Assembly: GCF_004123835.1 (NCBI RefSeq)
Contig: NZ_MZMU01000015.1
Coordinates: 1-64,000, forward strand
DNA: 64,000 nt
Reading direction: 5' to 3'
From: Rhizobium leguminosarum
GTDB lineage: Bacteria; Pseudomonadota; Alphaproteobacteria; Rhizobiales; Rhizobiaceae
Both the position numbers and the translations under genes were made by a program. The number at the start of each line of letters is the position of its first letter. The first letter of the stretch is position 1. The notes below the pieces were generated by a model, which made no database searches, was not told the origin of the DNA, and saw only the letters and a program-made list of their open reading frames with translations. This document shows, piece after piece, positions 34,608-42,311 of the stretch.

Positions 34608-35384
34608 TCAAGCCTCGGCGGAATGGTTTTCGGCGATGTCCCTTCTTTGGCGGATGGCGTCGATCATCGCCTGCACCTCGGCGCCGGCCGCATCGATTGC
34701 TGCCTGGGAGCGGCCGCGTACGACGATCTCGGTCGAAAATTTCTGGCCAATATAGCGTGGATAGGAACCAATGCTGGTTTCCGGATGTGCCTTCTGGATC
34801 GCGGTCAGCGGCGTGCCGATCTCGCCTTCGCCGTAAGGGCAGGCGATGACGAGCGAAAGCACCGGCGTGCCGGTTCGAAGCGTCGGCAGCACATTGTCGA
34901 CCATCGCCTGAAAGACCTGCGGCACGCCGGCCATGACATAGACGTTGCCGATGATGAAGCCGGGCGCCGTCGAGACCGGATTGGCGATATGCGCAGCGCC
35001 CCGCGGCATGCGCGCCATGCGCTGGCGCGCCTCGGTGAATTCCATCTCGCGGCGGCGGTACATCTCGGCAAGCAGTGTCATTGCTGTTTCGTCATATTCG
35101 CAGGGTACGCCGAAAGCCTTGGAGATGGCATCGGCGGTGATGTCGTCATGCGTCGGCCCGATGCCGCCCGAGGTGAAGACGTAATCATATTTGCCGCGAA
35201 GCGCGTTCAGTGCCTCGACGATCGCCTCCTCGTCGTCGGCGACGATGCGCACCTCCTTGAGATCGATGCCGGAAAGCGTCAGCAAATCGGCGAGATGGCC
35301 GATATTTTTATCCTTGGTGCGGCCGGAGAGAAGTTCGTCGCCGATGGCGAGCATGGCGGCGGTGACGACGATGTCTTGGCTCAT
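34608..35384 (-). CDS. MoCF/CinA-type molybdopterin-binding domain protein
   Basis: A 258-aa protein (start 35384; only a weak GGAA precedes it). It opens with AAMLAIGDELLSGRTKDKN and has FTSGGIGPTHDDITADAI, the MoCF_biosynth domain shared by MoaB/Mog and the CinA N-terminus. There is no C-terminal CinA amidase. Such proteins are labelled competence/damage-inducible protein A; members of the CinA family process pyridine nucleotides or ADP-ribose, but no activity can be assigned here. It ends 109 bp before usp and is probably separately expressed. Confidence 0.85.
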   Translation of the reverse strand: MSQDIVVTAAMLAIGDELLSGRTKDKNIGHLADLLTLSGIDLKEVRIVADDEEAIVEALNALRGKYDYVFTSGGIGPTHDDITADAISKAFGVPCEYDETAMTLLAEMYRRREMEFTEARQRMARMPRGAAHIANPVSTAPGFIIGNVYVMAGVPQVFQAMVDNVLPTLRTGTPVLSLVIACPYGEGEIGTPLTAIQKAHPETSIGSYPRYIGQKFSTEIVVRGRSQAAIDAAGAEVQAMIDAIRQRRDIAENHSAEA

Positions 35385-35449
35385 GGGATGTTCCGTGATG
35401 TGAGGCTGGGGAATAGGTAGCGCCGTTCGCTCGCTTTGCAAACACCAGA

Positions 35450-35493
35450 GCATGATGCCGAAAAGTGCAGGCGGTTTTCGGACGACATCATGC
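35450..35493. repeat. family-A palindromic element
   Basis: The ends GCATGATG and CATCATGC are inverted, with the shared core GAAAAGTG...GCGGTTTTC. It is nearly the same as 41614-41661. It lies between the MoCF-domain gene and wrbA, which are divergent. Confidence 0.8.
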
Positions 35494-35669
35494 GCTAACT
35501 CTTTAACTCGGGCGATGCGTCATTTTTGCCGAAATGAAAACCGCAAGCGAATTTTGGTCTCCGGGTGGTGAACACTGAGTTCTTGAGGGCAGGGCTGTGT
35601 TCGCCCAGGCGCGCTGATAGAAATCGCGTCGGGCACGAATTCAACTCGATATTTCAAGGAAGATAGAAG

Positions 35670-36266
35670 ATGGCGAAGGTTCTCGTCCTTTATTATTCGG
35701 CTTACGGCCATATCGAAACCATGGCCTATGCGGTCGCCGAAGGCGCGAAGTCGGCCGGTGCCGAGGTCACCGTCAAGCGCGTTCCGGAACTGGTTCCGGA
35801 AGACGTCGCCAAGGCCTCCTATTACAAGGTCGACCAGGCGGCTCCGATCGCCACCGTCGACGAACTGGCGGACTATGACGCGATCATCGTCGGCGCCGGC
35901 ACCCGCTTCGGCACGGTCGCTTCGCAGATGCGCAATTTCTGGGATCAGACGGGCGGTCTCTGGTTCGCCGGCAAACTTGTCGGCAAGCTCGGTTCGGTCT
36001 TCACTTCTTCGGCAACCCAGCACGGCGGCCAGGAATCGACCATCCTCGGCTTCATCCCCACCTTCCTGCACCAGGGCATGGTCGTTGCCGGTCTGCCTTA
36101 TGCCTTCCAGGGCCAGATGGGCACCGAGGAAGTCAAGGGCGGCTCGCCTTACGGCGCTTCCACCATCACCAACGCCGACGGCTCGCGCCAGCCTTCCGAG
36201 ATCGAGTTGGAAGGCGCGAAATACCAGGGCGCCTATGTCGCCAAGCTTGCCGCCAAGCTCGCCTGA
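35670..36266 (+). CDS. wrbA: NAD(P)H:quinone oxidoreductase, WrbA type
   Basis: A 198-aa flavodoxin-like enzyme of standard length. It has the FMN phosphate-binding N-terminus (VLYYSAYGHIETMA), GAGTRFGTVASQMRNFWDQTG, and the C-terminal GSPYGASTITNADGSRQPS with the usual WrbA ending. It reduces quinones by two electrons and so limits redox cycling in the cytoplasm. A ribosome site (GGAAGA) precedes the ATG. It is followed by a clear terminator. Confidence 0.95.
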   Translation: MAKVLVLYYSAYGHIETMAYAVAEGAKSAGAEVTVKRVPELVPEDVAKASYYKVDQAAPIATVDELADYDAIIVGAGTRFGTVASQMRNFWDQTGGLWFAGKLVGKLGSVFTSSATQHGGQESTILGFIPTFLHQGMVVAGLPYAFQGQMGTEEVKGGSPYGASTITNADGSRQPSEIELEGAKYQGAYVAKLAAKLA

Positions 36267-36286
36267 TCTTTGACGCTGAAATGATG

Positions 36287-36330
36287 AAGGCGCGGCGGGC
36301 GTGGGGCTCGCCGCGCCTTTTCTGTTTTTT
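36287..36330 (+). terminator. intrinsic terminator after wrbA
   Basis: AAGGCGCGGCG (36287-36297) pairs with CGCCGCGCCTT (36309-36319) around an 11-base loop, followed by a T-rich TTCTGTTTTTT. Confidence 0.85.
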
Positions 36331-36485
36331 CCCACAAGAGACTGGGCAGCCTTCATCGGCGAGGTCTTTCGGGAGGGAAATGCCTGGCCGATCATTCGTC
36401 GGTGCTGGCCGGCAAAACAGGCATGATTTTTAAGCCTCACGGCTCTTCCAATCACCCATGACGCAAGATATTGAAAATGCCGCAA

Positions 36486-36570
36486 GCGGGCGTGGCGAAA
36501 CTGGTAGACGCAAGGGACTTAAAATCCCTCGGCCTTGGCTGTACGGGTTCGACCCCCGTCGCCCGCACCA
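36486..36570 (+). tRNA. tRNA-Leu (anticodon UAA)
   Basis: An 85-nt tRNA with acceptor arms GCGGGCG and CGCCCGC, the anticodon stem GGGA/TCCC enclosing CTTAAAA (anticodon TAA), a long variable arm (CGGCCTTGGCTGT) as in class II tRNAs, the T-arm CGGGTTCGACCCCCG and an encoded CCA end. It reads UUA and UUG leucine codons. Confidence 0.95.
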
Positions 36571-36714
36571 CCTTCATAATCCTGTTTGAATATGCCTGTA
36601 TTGAATCTGCTTGTATATTGTGCATAAAAGCAAGTTATCGCTTGACAAAGGAATTTCCGGCGTAACGATTGCGCCGCGACAGTTGAGTAAGGGTTGTCTT
36701 GTGGGAGTAAGACG

Positions 36715-36846
36715 ATGGTTTACGATTGGAGTGGAACTAAGGTTCGGCGCATCCGCATCTTCAAGACCAGTGTCGCACTTGTTCTGGGGACTGCGATAGC
36801 CGCGATACCGCTGTTCTTCTGGGCAATGCATTTGCGCGGTTTCTAG
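36715..36846 (+). CDS. 43-aa single-span membrane protein
   Basis: A short frame starting at 36715 with GGGAG seven bases upstream: MVYDWSGTKVRRIRIFKTSV, then the hydrophobic helix ALVLGTAIAAIPLFFWAMHL, ending RGF. The basic patch before the helix predicts an N-in topology. TTGACA at 36642-36647 with ACGATT 17 bases later may be a sigma-70 promoter. The stop codon lies inside a perfect 21-bp hairpin that may act as terminator. No family is recognised. Confidence 0.6.
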   Translation: MVYDWSGTKVRRIRIFKTSVALVLGTAIAAIPLFFWAMHLRGF

Positions 36847-36889
36847 AGCGTCCTTAGCGCGTCTAAAAAGACGCGCTAAGGACGCTCTA
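36844..36889. repeat. perfect 21-bp inverted repeat related to family B
   Basis: Arms at 36844-36864 and 36869-36889 are perfectly complementary around an AAAA loop. The apex (GCGTCTAAAAAGACGC) and the AGCGTCCTT arm match the second hairpin of the element at 37556-37599. It starts on the stop codon of the 43-aa protein and probably folds in its message. A second small hairpin (ATCCCGAA...TTCGGGAT, 36911-36933) follows. Confidence 0.8.
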
Positions 36890-36959
36890 TTACTTTCGAT
36901 CCCTAGACAGATCCCGAATTCGATTTTCGGGATTATGTACGGTCTGTTCCTGATAGTGA

Positions 36960-37334
36960 TCATCGCTCCGTGAGCGGAAGCGTGTTTGGCGCTTTGGTCT
37001 CGCGCCACCTGTTGATCACCCAGCCAGCCAGCAGTCCGAGGGCTGCGCCCGCGGCCTTGATGCCGGCATCGTGCAGGCGCGGATGGCGTGTCGGTGCGAG
37101 ATACTGCAGATATTCGATGGCGACTGCACCGGCAATCAGCAGCACCGCCACCGTCTTCCACTGTTTGGGATAGGCGAGCGCGAAGGCGAGGCCGACGAGA
37201 ACATAGGCGCCCCCGCGGTCGGTATCGACCGTCGTGACCGTTTCCGGCCTCAGCCCGATCGGCGAAACCGTGACGAAGAGGATAAAGGCGAGCAGAAGCC
37301 AGGCGAGCGGTCTTGCGAATTTGAAGATCATCAT
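36960..37334 (-). CDS. VanZ-family membrane protein
   Basis: A 124-aa protein with four hydrophobic segments: LAWLLLAFILFVTVSP, GAYVLVGLAFALAYP, VAVLLIAGAVAIEYLQYL and AAGAALGLLAGWVI. The EYLQYLAPTRHPRLHDAGIK segment resembles the VanZ motif (E..Q......R...D...N). The family takes its name from a teicoplanin resistance gene, but its biochemical role is unknown and most chromosomal members have no resistance role. Confidence 0.75.
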   Translation of the reverse strand: MMIFKFARPLAWLLLAFILFVTVSPIGLRPETVTTVDTDRGGAYVLVGLAFALAYPKQWKTVAVLLIAGAVAIEYLQYLAPTRHPRLHDAGIKAAGAALGLLAGWVINRWRETKAPNTLPLTER

Positions 37335-37497
37335 GGCTTCATATTAATGGCCTGGCTTTTCATTGACAGTTAAAATCAGTTCATCTGCCGCCGATTTCGC
37401 AATTGGCTTAAGAATGGCTTTCCCGGGAGCGAACCGGAAATGGCCGAAACGGGCTTTCTTTTGCCGGTCGGCCTATGCGATAGCGGCAGTGGCGACT

Positions 37498-37600
37498 GCA
37501 TAATTCCTTAAATCGGAATCGATTTAAGGATAAAATTATGCAGCAATTGAAAGTGTTACAGCGTCCTTTGCGCGTCTGAAAAGACGCGCGGCGCTGTAAT
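37498..37600. repeat. two-hairpin family-B element before ilvA
   Basis: Hairpin 1 at 37498-37542 has TGCATAATT and AATTATGCA at its ends and CTTAAATCG...CGATTTAAG inside. Hairpin 2 at 37556-37599 runs from TTACAGCG to CGCTGTAA with the core GCGCGTCTGAAAAGACGCGC. It ends 20 bases before the ilvA start codon, where no ribosome site is apparent. Confidence 0.85.
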
Positions 37601-37620
37601 CATGAGAATGGACCATACCC

Positions 37621-38871
37621 GTGACGAGACTTGATGTCGAAAGCGCCGAAGAGGCAATGCGCAGCCTGTTTCCGGCAACGCCGCTGCAGCTCAACGATCA
37701 CCTCTCGGTCCGCTACGGGGCCGACATCTGGCTGAAGCGCGAAGATCTGTCGCCGGTGCGCTCCTACAAGATCCGCGGCGCCTTCAATTTCTTCCGCAAG
37801 GCGATCGGGCAGGGTGCTGCTGGCAAGACCTTCGTCTGCGCCTCGGCCGGTAATCACGCCCAGGGCTTTGCCTTCGTCTGCCGCCATTTCGGCGTGCCGG
37901 GCGTCGTCTTCATGCCGGTGACGACACCGCAGCAGAAGATCGACAAGACCCGCATGTTCGGCGCTGAATTCATCACCATCCGGCTGTTCGGCGACTTCTT
38001 CGACCAGTGCTACCAGGCCGCCCGCGAACATGTGGAGGCGGTCGGCGGCGTCATGGTGCCGCCCTTCGACCATGCCGACATCATTGAAGGCCAGGCAACC
38101 GTCGCCGCCGAAATCATGCAGCAGTTGCCGGAAGGAACCGTGCCGGACATGGTCGTCCTGCCGGTTGGCGGCGGCGGACTTGCCGCCGGCATCACCGGTT
38201 ATCTCGACGGCACGGTGCCGAAATCGGCTTTTGTCTTCACTGAGCCAGCCGGCGCGCCGAGCCTTAAGCGCAGCATCGAGGCGGGCAAGGTGACGACGCT
38301 TGCCAAGGTCGACAATTTCGTCGATGGCGCAGCCGTCGCCCGCATCGGCGACCTCAATTTCGCCGCTCTTCGTGAGTTCCCTGCAAGCCAAGTGCAACTG
38401 ATGCCGGAGAACGCCATCTGCGTCACCATTCAGGAAATGCTGAATGTCGAGGGCGTCGTGCTGGAGCCGGCCGGCGCGCTGTCACTGACGGCGATCGCCG
38501 CGATGGACGGCCAAGCGATCCGCGGCAAGACCATCGTTGCTGTCGTCTCCGGCGGCAATTTCGATTTCGAGCGTCTGCCTGACGTAAAGGAAAGAGCCAT
38601 GCGTTACGCAGGGCTGAAGAAATACTTCATCCTGCGGCTCGCCCAGCGCCCCGGCGCGCTTCGGGACTTCCTCAATCTGCTCGGCCCCGACGATGATATC
38701 GCCCGCTTCGAATATCTGAAGAAATCGGCGCGCAACTTCGGCTCGATCCTGATTGGCATCGAAACCAAGGCGCCTGAGAATTTCGCTCGGCTGATCGGAA
38801 ATTTCGAAGCAGCCGGCATGGGTTACGAGGATATTACCGAAAACGAGATCCTCGCCAATCTGATCATTTGA
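37621..38871 (+). CDS. ilvA: threonine ammonia-lyase (threonine dehydratase)
   Basis: A 416-aa PLP enzyme. The start is GTG at 37621; nearby ATGs are out of frame. The PLP lysine is in SYKIRGAFNFF, with the Ser/Asn loop SAGNHAQGF and the phosphate-binding tetraglycine VGGGGLAAG. After about residue 335 there is one ACT-like regulatory domain (FILRLAQRPGALRDFL). It makes 2-oxobutanoate from threonine for isoleucine synthesis. It could also be called a catabolic TdcB-type enzyme, but the C-terminal domain favours IlvA. The family-B repeat directly upstream occupies the expected leader. Confidence 0.9.
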   Translation: MTRLDVESAEEAMRSLFPATPLQLNDHLSVRYGADIWLKREDLSPVRSYKIRGAFNFFRKAIGQGAAGKTFVCASAGNHAQGFAFVCRHFGVPGVVFMPVTTPQQKIDKTRMFGAEFITIRLFGDFFDQCYQAAREHVEAVGGVMVPPFDHADIIEGQATVAAEIMQQLPEGTVPDMVVLPVGGGGLAAGITGYLDGTVPKSAFVFTEPAGAPSLKRSIEAGKVTTLAKVDNFVDGAAVARIGDLNFAALREFPASQVQLMPENAICVTIQEMLNVEGVVLEPAGALSLTAIAAMDGQAIRGKTIVAVVSGGNFDFERLPDVKERAMRYAGLKKYFILRLAQRPGALRDFLNLLGPDDDIARFEYLKKSARNFGSILIGIETKAPENFARLIGNFEAAGMGYEDITENEILANLII

Positions 38872-38908
38872 CTTGGCGACAGCGATACGGTCGTGCTAAA
38901 GGCGGAGC

Positions 38909-39235
38909 ATGGCTTCGTTCATTTCAAATATCTTTTCGATGTTCTCCGGCGGCGGCAAACCGGCTTCGGAGGCGGCAGGCCCTTCCGGCGAGCCGCAGCT
39001 TTACGGCGATTGCACGATCTATGCCGAGCCACGCAAGGAAGGCGGCCAGTATCGCCTTGCCGGCCGCATCGAAAAGAAGGTCGGCGACGAGGTGCTGGTG
39101 CGCAATTTCATCCGCGCCGATCTGTTTTCCTCCTCCGATGACGCGCTCGAATGCACGGTGCGCAAGGCGCAGCAGATCATCGATCAGCATGGTTCGTCGC
39201 TCTTTGGCGACGGCGAGAAGCTCCGTCAGGTTTGA
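38909..39235 (+). CDS. HlyU-family protein
   Basis: A 108-aa protein with a ribosome site (GGCGGAG) before the ATG at 38909. The C-terminal 80 residues (IYAEPRKEGGQYRLAGRIEK, LVRNFIRADLFSS, TVRKAQQIIDQHG) match the HlyU family as found in alphaproteobacteria. Despite the regulator name (from Vibrio haemolysin control), this family lacks an obvious helix-turn-helix. It is 37 bp after ilvA and may be cotranscribed. Confidence 0.75.
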   Translation: MASFISNIFSMFSGGGKPASEAAGPSGEPQLYGDCTIYAEPRKEGGQYRLAGRIEKKVGDEVLVRNFIRADLFSSSDDALECTVRKAQQIIDQHGSSLFGDGEKLRQV

Positions 39236-39323
39236 ATCGGGATCCGGGCATAGGTCCTTGATACCGGCTGCAACTATTCCTGTGTGTGACCCGGGTGCCC
39301 TCCGGCGGGCGCAATCTCACTCA

Positions 39324-39373
39324 CGCAATCTTAAAGGATTGCGGTGAAAGGTATCGCCTGCAGGATTTGCAGG
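39324..39373 (+). other. two small hairpins in the diguanylate cyclase leader
   Basis: CGCAATC (39324-39330) pairs with GATTGCG (39337-39343), and CCTGCA (39357-39362) with TGCAGG (39368-39373). They lie about 100-150 bases before the cyclase ATG in a 235-bp gap. They do not match any riboswitch I know. Confidence 0.35.
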
Positions 39374-39470
39374 ACACCCTCGTGTTTGACTGTTTCGGAC
39401 GATTGACCAAAGGATTCGCTGTCGCGATCGCCGCGCCAGCAGGAGGCCGAACGTCCGGAGCCGCGGTCTC

Positions 39471-40742
39471 ATGATGGAGACAGTCAACCTCTTTCTCTTC
39501 GTCGTCGAAGCCATCGCCTATTTCGTGCTGATGGTAACGCTTCTGCATTTCCGTCATCGGCTCGGTCTCGGGGTTTTCCTGACGGCGCTCGGCGTCATGC
39601 ATTTCATGGAGACCTATCTGGCGGCGGTCTTCTATGTCTCGCTGCCGTTCGGGGATGTGTCGCCGGGCTCATCCGTCTTCTTCTCCGGCAAGCTGATGAT
39701 GATCCTGATGCTCTACCTGCAGGAAGATGCGGCGACGGTGCGCCAGCCGATCTACGGCCTGTTCCTCGGCAACCTGCTTACCGTCGGTATTGCCTGGGTG
39801 CTGCAAGTGCACCAGCCGCTGCAGATGTCGACCGGCCACACACCCGACGTCGATTTCCTCAAGGAGATGGGCTGGCTGATGGTCTGGGGCACGGCGCTGC
39901 TCTATGTCGATTCACTCGGCATCATCCTGCTTTACGAAAAACTCGGCGAGTTCTTCCGCCGCCGCGTGGTCCTGCGTTTCCTGATTTCCGGCTTCGTGCT
40001 GCTGACCTTCGACCAGATCGGCTTCTTCGCGGCGCTGCATTACTTCCTGGATGTGCCGATCGCCGCCTTCTGGGGCGGATGGAAGGCGAAAATGCTTGCT
40101 GTCTGCCTCTACGCGGCGATGTTCGCAGTCTATGAGTATCGTATTCGCCGTATCGGCGCAGCCGGGTCCGCACGTTCGATCAGCGACGTGTTCGGCGACC
40201 TGACGTTCCGCGAGCGCTACAACGATCTGCTGGAGCGCACCGGCCGCGACATGCTGACCGGTGTCTACGATCGGACGCGCATGGAAATGGAAGCGCCGCT
40301 GATGCTGCTCGAGGCACTGAAGCAGGGGTCATTCGCCACCGTCCTCATTATCGACGCCGATCACTTCAAGGATGTCAATGACGGCTACGGTCATCTCCAG
40401 GGCGACGAGGTGCTGAAGGCGATCGCCGCCCGATTGGGCACGACGTTGCGCTCGAACGATCGCGTCTTCCGCTTCGGCGGCGAGGAATTCGTTGCCGTCT
40501 GTCCGGGCACCGACCACGAGGAAGGTCTGCTGCTTGCCGAGCGCCTGCGCTGGACGATCGCGACCAGCGTCAAGACGCCGGATGACAGGCCGGTAACGGT
40601 CAGTATCGGCGTTGCGACTGCCGATGAGGACGGCGTCGATTTCACCGCCGTGCTGACGGCTGCCGACGGCAGGCTCTACGCAGCCAAGAAGAGCGGCCGC
40701 AACTGCGTCGTCGGCCGCTCCGGTGTGGTCAAGCTCAGCTGA
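39471..40742 (+). CDS. membrane-bound diguanylate cyclase
   Basis: A 423-aa protein. The first about 225 residues form six or seven membrane helices (LFLFVVEAIAYFVLMVTLL, GVFLTALGVMHFMETYL and others). The C-terminal GGDEF domain (about 255-418) has DADHFKDVNDGYGH, the active site FRFGGEEF, and an inhibitory I-site RSND five residues before it. It makes cyclic di-GMP from GTP, with product feedback. GGAG lies ten bases before the ATG. The signal sensed by the membrane part is unknown. A PilZ protein at 46936-47340 is a possible receptor. Confidence 0.92.
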   Translation: MMETVNLFLFVVEAIAYFVLMVTLLHFRHRLGLGVFLTALGVMHFMETYLAAVFYVSLPFGDVSPGSSVFFSGKLMMILMLYLQEDAATVRQPIYGLFLGNLLTVGIAWVLQVHQPLQMSTGHTPDVDFLKEMGWLMVWGTALLYVDSLGIILLYEKLGEFFRRRVVLRFLISGFVLLTFDQIGFFAALHYFLDVPIAAFWGGWKAKMLAVCLYAAMFAVYEYRIRRIGAAGSARSISDVFGDLTFRERYNDLLERTGRDMLTGVYDRTRMEMEAPLMLLEALKQGSFATVLIIDADHFKDVNDGYGHLQGDEVLKAIAARLGTTLRSNDRVFRFGGEEFVAVCPGTDHEEGLLLAERLRWTIATSVKTPDDRPVTVSIGVATADEDGVDFTAVLTAADGRLYAAKKSGRNCVVGRSGVVKLS

Positions 40743-40749
40743 AACTTAT

Positions 40750-41526
40750 TCAGGCAGCGCGGAAGATCTTGGCGCCGGAGGGCGCGCTCGTCATGCCGCC
40801 GTCGACGGTGATCTCGATGCCGGTGACATTGGCCGAATCATCCGAGGCCAGATAAAGCGCCGCCTTGGCGATTTCGTCGGCTTCGCTCATGCGGCCGAGC
40901 GGGCTCATGCCGCCGATGCGGGCCTCGAGCGCCGACATGGCGTCTTCGGTCTGGGCCATCGGCGACCAGATCGGCGTCTTGGTGCCGCCGGGCGTTACCT
41001 GATTGACGCGGATGCCGCGCGGCGCGAGCTCGGATGCCATATTGCGCGTCATTGCCCGGACTGCCGCCTTGGTCGCCGCATAGGCCGACCAGCCGGGAGC
41101 GCCGAGCACCGCATGCACCGACCCGTTGAGGATCACCGAAGCGCCGTCATTGAGATGCGGCAGGGCTGATTGCACGGTGAAGAAAACCGCCGTGAGATTG
41201 GTGCTGATGATCTGGTTGAACTGCGCCGGTGATGTCTCGCCGAGCGGCGTGGCGCCGCCGATGCCGGCATTGGCGAAGACGATGTCGAACTTGCCGACCT
41301 TTGCGGCAGCTTCCGCAAAGGCCTTCTCGGTGGCGGCGGCATCGGTGACGTCGACCTTCAGCGCCAGCACGCCGGCGCCGAGCGCCTTTTCAGCAGCCGC
41401 GAGCGTTTCCGGGTTGCGGCCGGTGATCACCACCTTGGCACCCTCGTCGATGAAGACCCTGGCGGTCGCAAGACCGATGCCGCTGTTTCCGCCGGTAATC
41501 AGGGCGACCTTGTTTCTTAGACGCAT
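40750..41526 (-). CDS. SDR-family oxidoreductase under probable TetR control
   Basis: A 258-aa classical short-chain dehydrogenase: TGGNSGIGLATA at the N-terminus, NAG in FANAGIGG, the catalytic Ser in ILNGSVHA, and YAATK (Tyr-Lys pair). A basic residue after the second strand (TGRNPE) suggests NADP. GAGGAG precedes the ATG. It is divergent from a TetR gene with tandem operator candidates in between, a layout typical of a self-regulated pair responding to an electrophile or aldehyde. Confidence 0.9.
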   Translation of the reverse strand: MRLRNKVALITGGNSGIGLATARVFIDEGAKVVITGRNPETLAAAEKALGAGVLALKVDVTDAAATEKAFAEAAAKVGKFDIVFANAGIGGATPLGETSPAQFNQIISTNLTAVFFTVQSALPHLNDGASVILNGSVHAVLGAPGWSAYAATKAAVRAMTRNMASELAPRGIRVNQVTPGGTKTPIWSPMAQTEDAMSALEARIGGMSPLGRMSEADEIAKAALYLASDDSANVTGIEITVDGGMTSAPSGAKIFRAA

Positions 41527-41559
41527 GATTCATGCTCCTCTTGGAATTTGCAACGATCT

Positions 41560-41600
41560 GGATTATGATCGTTATCTATAAGGATTATGATGGTAATCTA
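41560..41600. promoter_or_regulatory. tandem 19-bp operator candidates between SDR and tetR
   Basis: GGATTATGATCGTTATCTA (41560-41578) and GGATTATGATGGTAATCTA (41582-41600) differ at two bases and are 22 bases apart. The second contains GATTA-N6-TAATC. Two adjacent dimers of the TetR-type regulator on one DNA face would fit. Confidence 0.65.
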
Positions 41601-41613
41601 CATGAGTCAAGGG

Positions 41614-41661
41614 GAGCATGATGCCGAAAAGTGTAAGCGGTTTTCGGCCGACATCATGCTC
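41614..41661. repeat. family-A palindromic element in the tetR leader
   Basis: GAGCATGATG and CATCATGCTC are inverted ends around the core GAAAAGTGTAAGCGGTTTTC. It lies between the operators and the tetR ribosome site and is probably transcribed as part of the tetR leader. Confidence 0.8.
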
Positions 41662-41688
41662 ATTCGATTGGTGCCGGGGAGATGTCCG

Positions 41689-42264
41689 ATGGGGCGTTCG
41701 CAGTTGGAGAAACAGAAGACGCACGAGAAGATTGTCGTGATCGCGTCGAAGCGGCTGCGCGAGGAGGGGCTCGAAGGTATTGGCGTCGCCGATCTGATGA
41801 AGGAGGCCGGACTGACCGTCGGCGGCTTCTACAAGCATTTCGCCTCCCGTGACGATCTGGTTGCCGAGGCGATCCAGTCCGCTTTTGATTCATGGGGACG
41901 CAAGCTGGAGGCCGAGGGGATAAACCCGGCGGAGATGACGGCTGCCGATGTCGCCGATCGTTATGTCAGCGCCTATCATCGCGACAATCCCGGTGAGGGC
42001 TGCCCTTTTGCCGCGCTGACCTCCGATCTATCCCGCAGCGGCGAGAAGGCGCGGAGGATCGCGACGGACGGGCTCAGGCGTAATTTCGCGTCATTGGCGA
42101 GCAAGGCTGCGGGAATGGACGATAGCGAACGGCGGCGCAAGGCGATCATGGCCTTCGCGATGATGGCCGGCGGCGTCGGCCTCGCCAGGATTTCGTCCGA
42201 TGAGGAACTCTCGGCCGAAATCCTGGCGACGGTCCGGGATTTTGTCGCCGATATCGACAAATGA
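41689..42264 (+). CDS. TetR-family regulator
   Basis: A 191-aa regulator; the start at 41689 has GGGGAG upstream, while a longer frame from 41587 would run through the palindromic repeat and the operator. The helix-turn-helix is GVADLMKEAGLTVGGFYKHF (about residues 34-53), and the C-terminal helical domain has GCPFAALTSDLSR, as in TetR_C regulators of the AcrR/YcdC style. It probably represses itself and the divergent SDR gene. Confidence 0.88.
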   Translation: MGRSQLEKQKTHEKIVVIASKRLREEGLEGIGVADLMKEAGLTVGGFYKHFASRDDLVAEAIQSAFDSWGRKLEAEGINPAEMTAADVADRYVSAYHRDNPGEGCPFAALTSDLSRSGEKARRIATDGLRRNFASLASKAAGMDDSERRRKAIMAFAMMAGGVGLARISSDEELSAEILATVRDFVADIDK

Positions 42265-42265
42265 A

Positions 42266-42289
42266 AACGGCCGGCAAAGGCCGGCCGTT
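42266..42289 (-). terminator. hairpin between convergent tetR and azoR
   Basis: AACGGCCGGC (42266-42275) pairs with GCCGGCCGTT (42280-42289) around AAAG. On the minus strand TTTTC follows, so it fits as the azoR terminator; it also lies directly after the tetR stop. Confidence 0.65.
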
Positions 42290-42311
42290 CCGTGAAGCGT
42301 TTAGGAGCCGA

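Noticed and set aside
35520..36485. A 321-codon minus-strand frame across wrbA
   Set aside because: It is antisense to a clear wrbA gene, runs through its terminator and reads as low-complexity Arg/Gly/Ala sequence.
36486..36665. Plus-strand frame reading through tRNA-Leu
   Set aside because: It overlaps a perfect tRNA fold and has no ribosome site.
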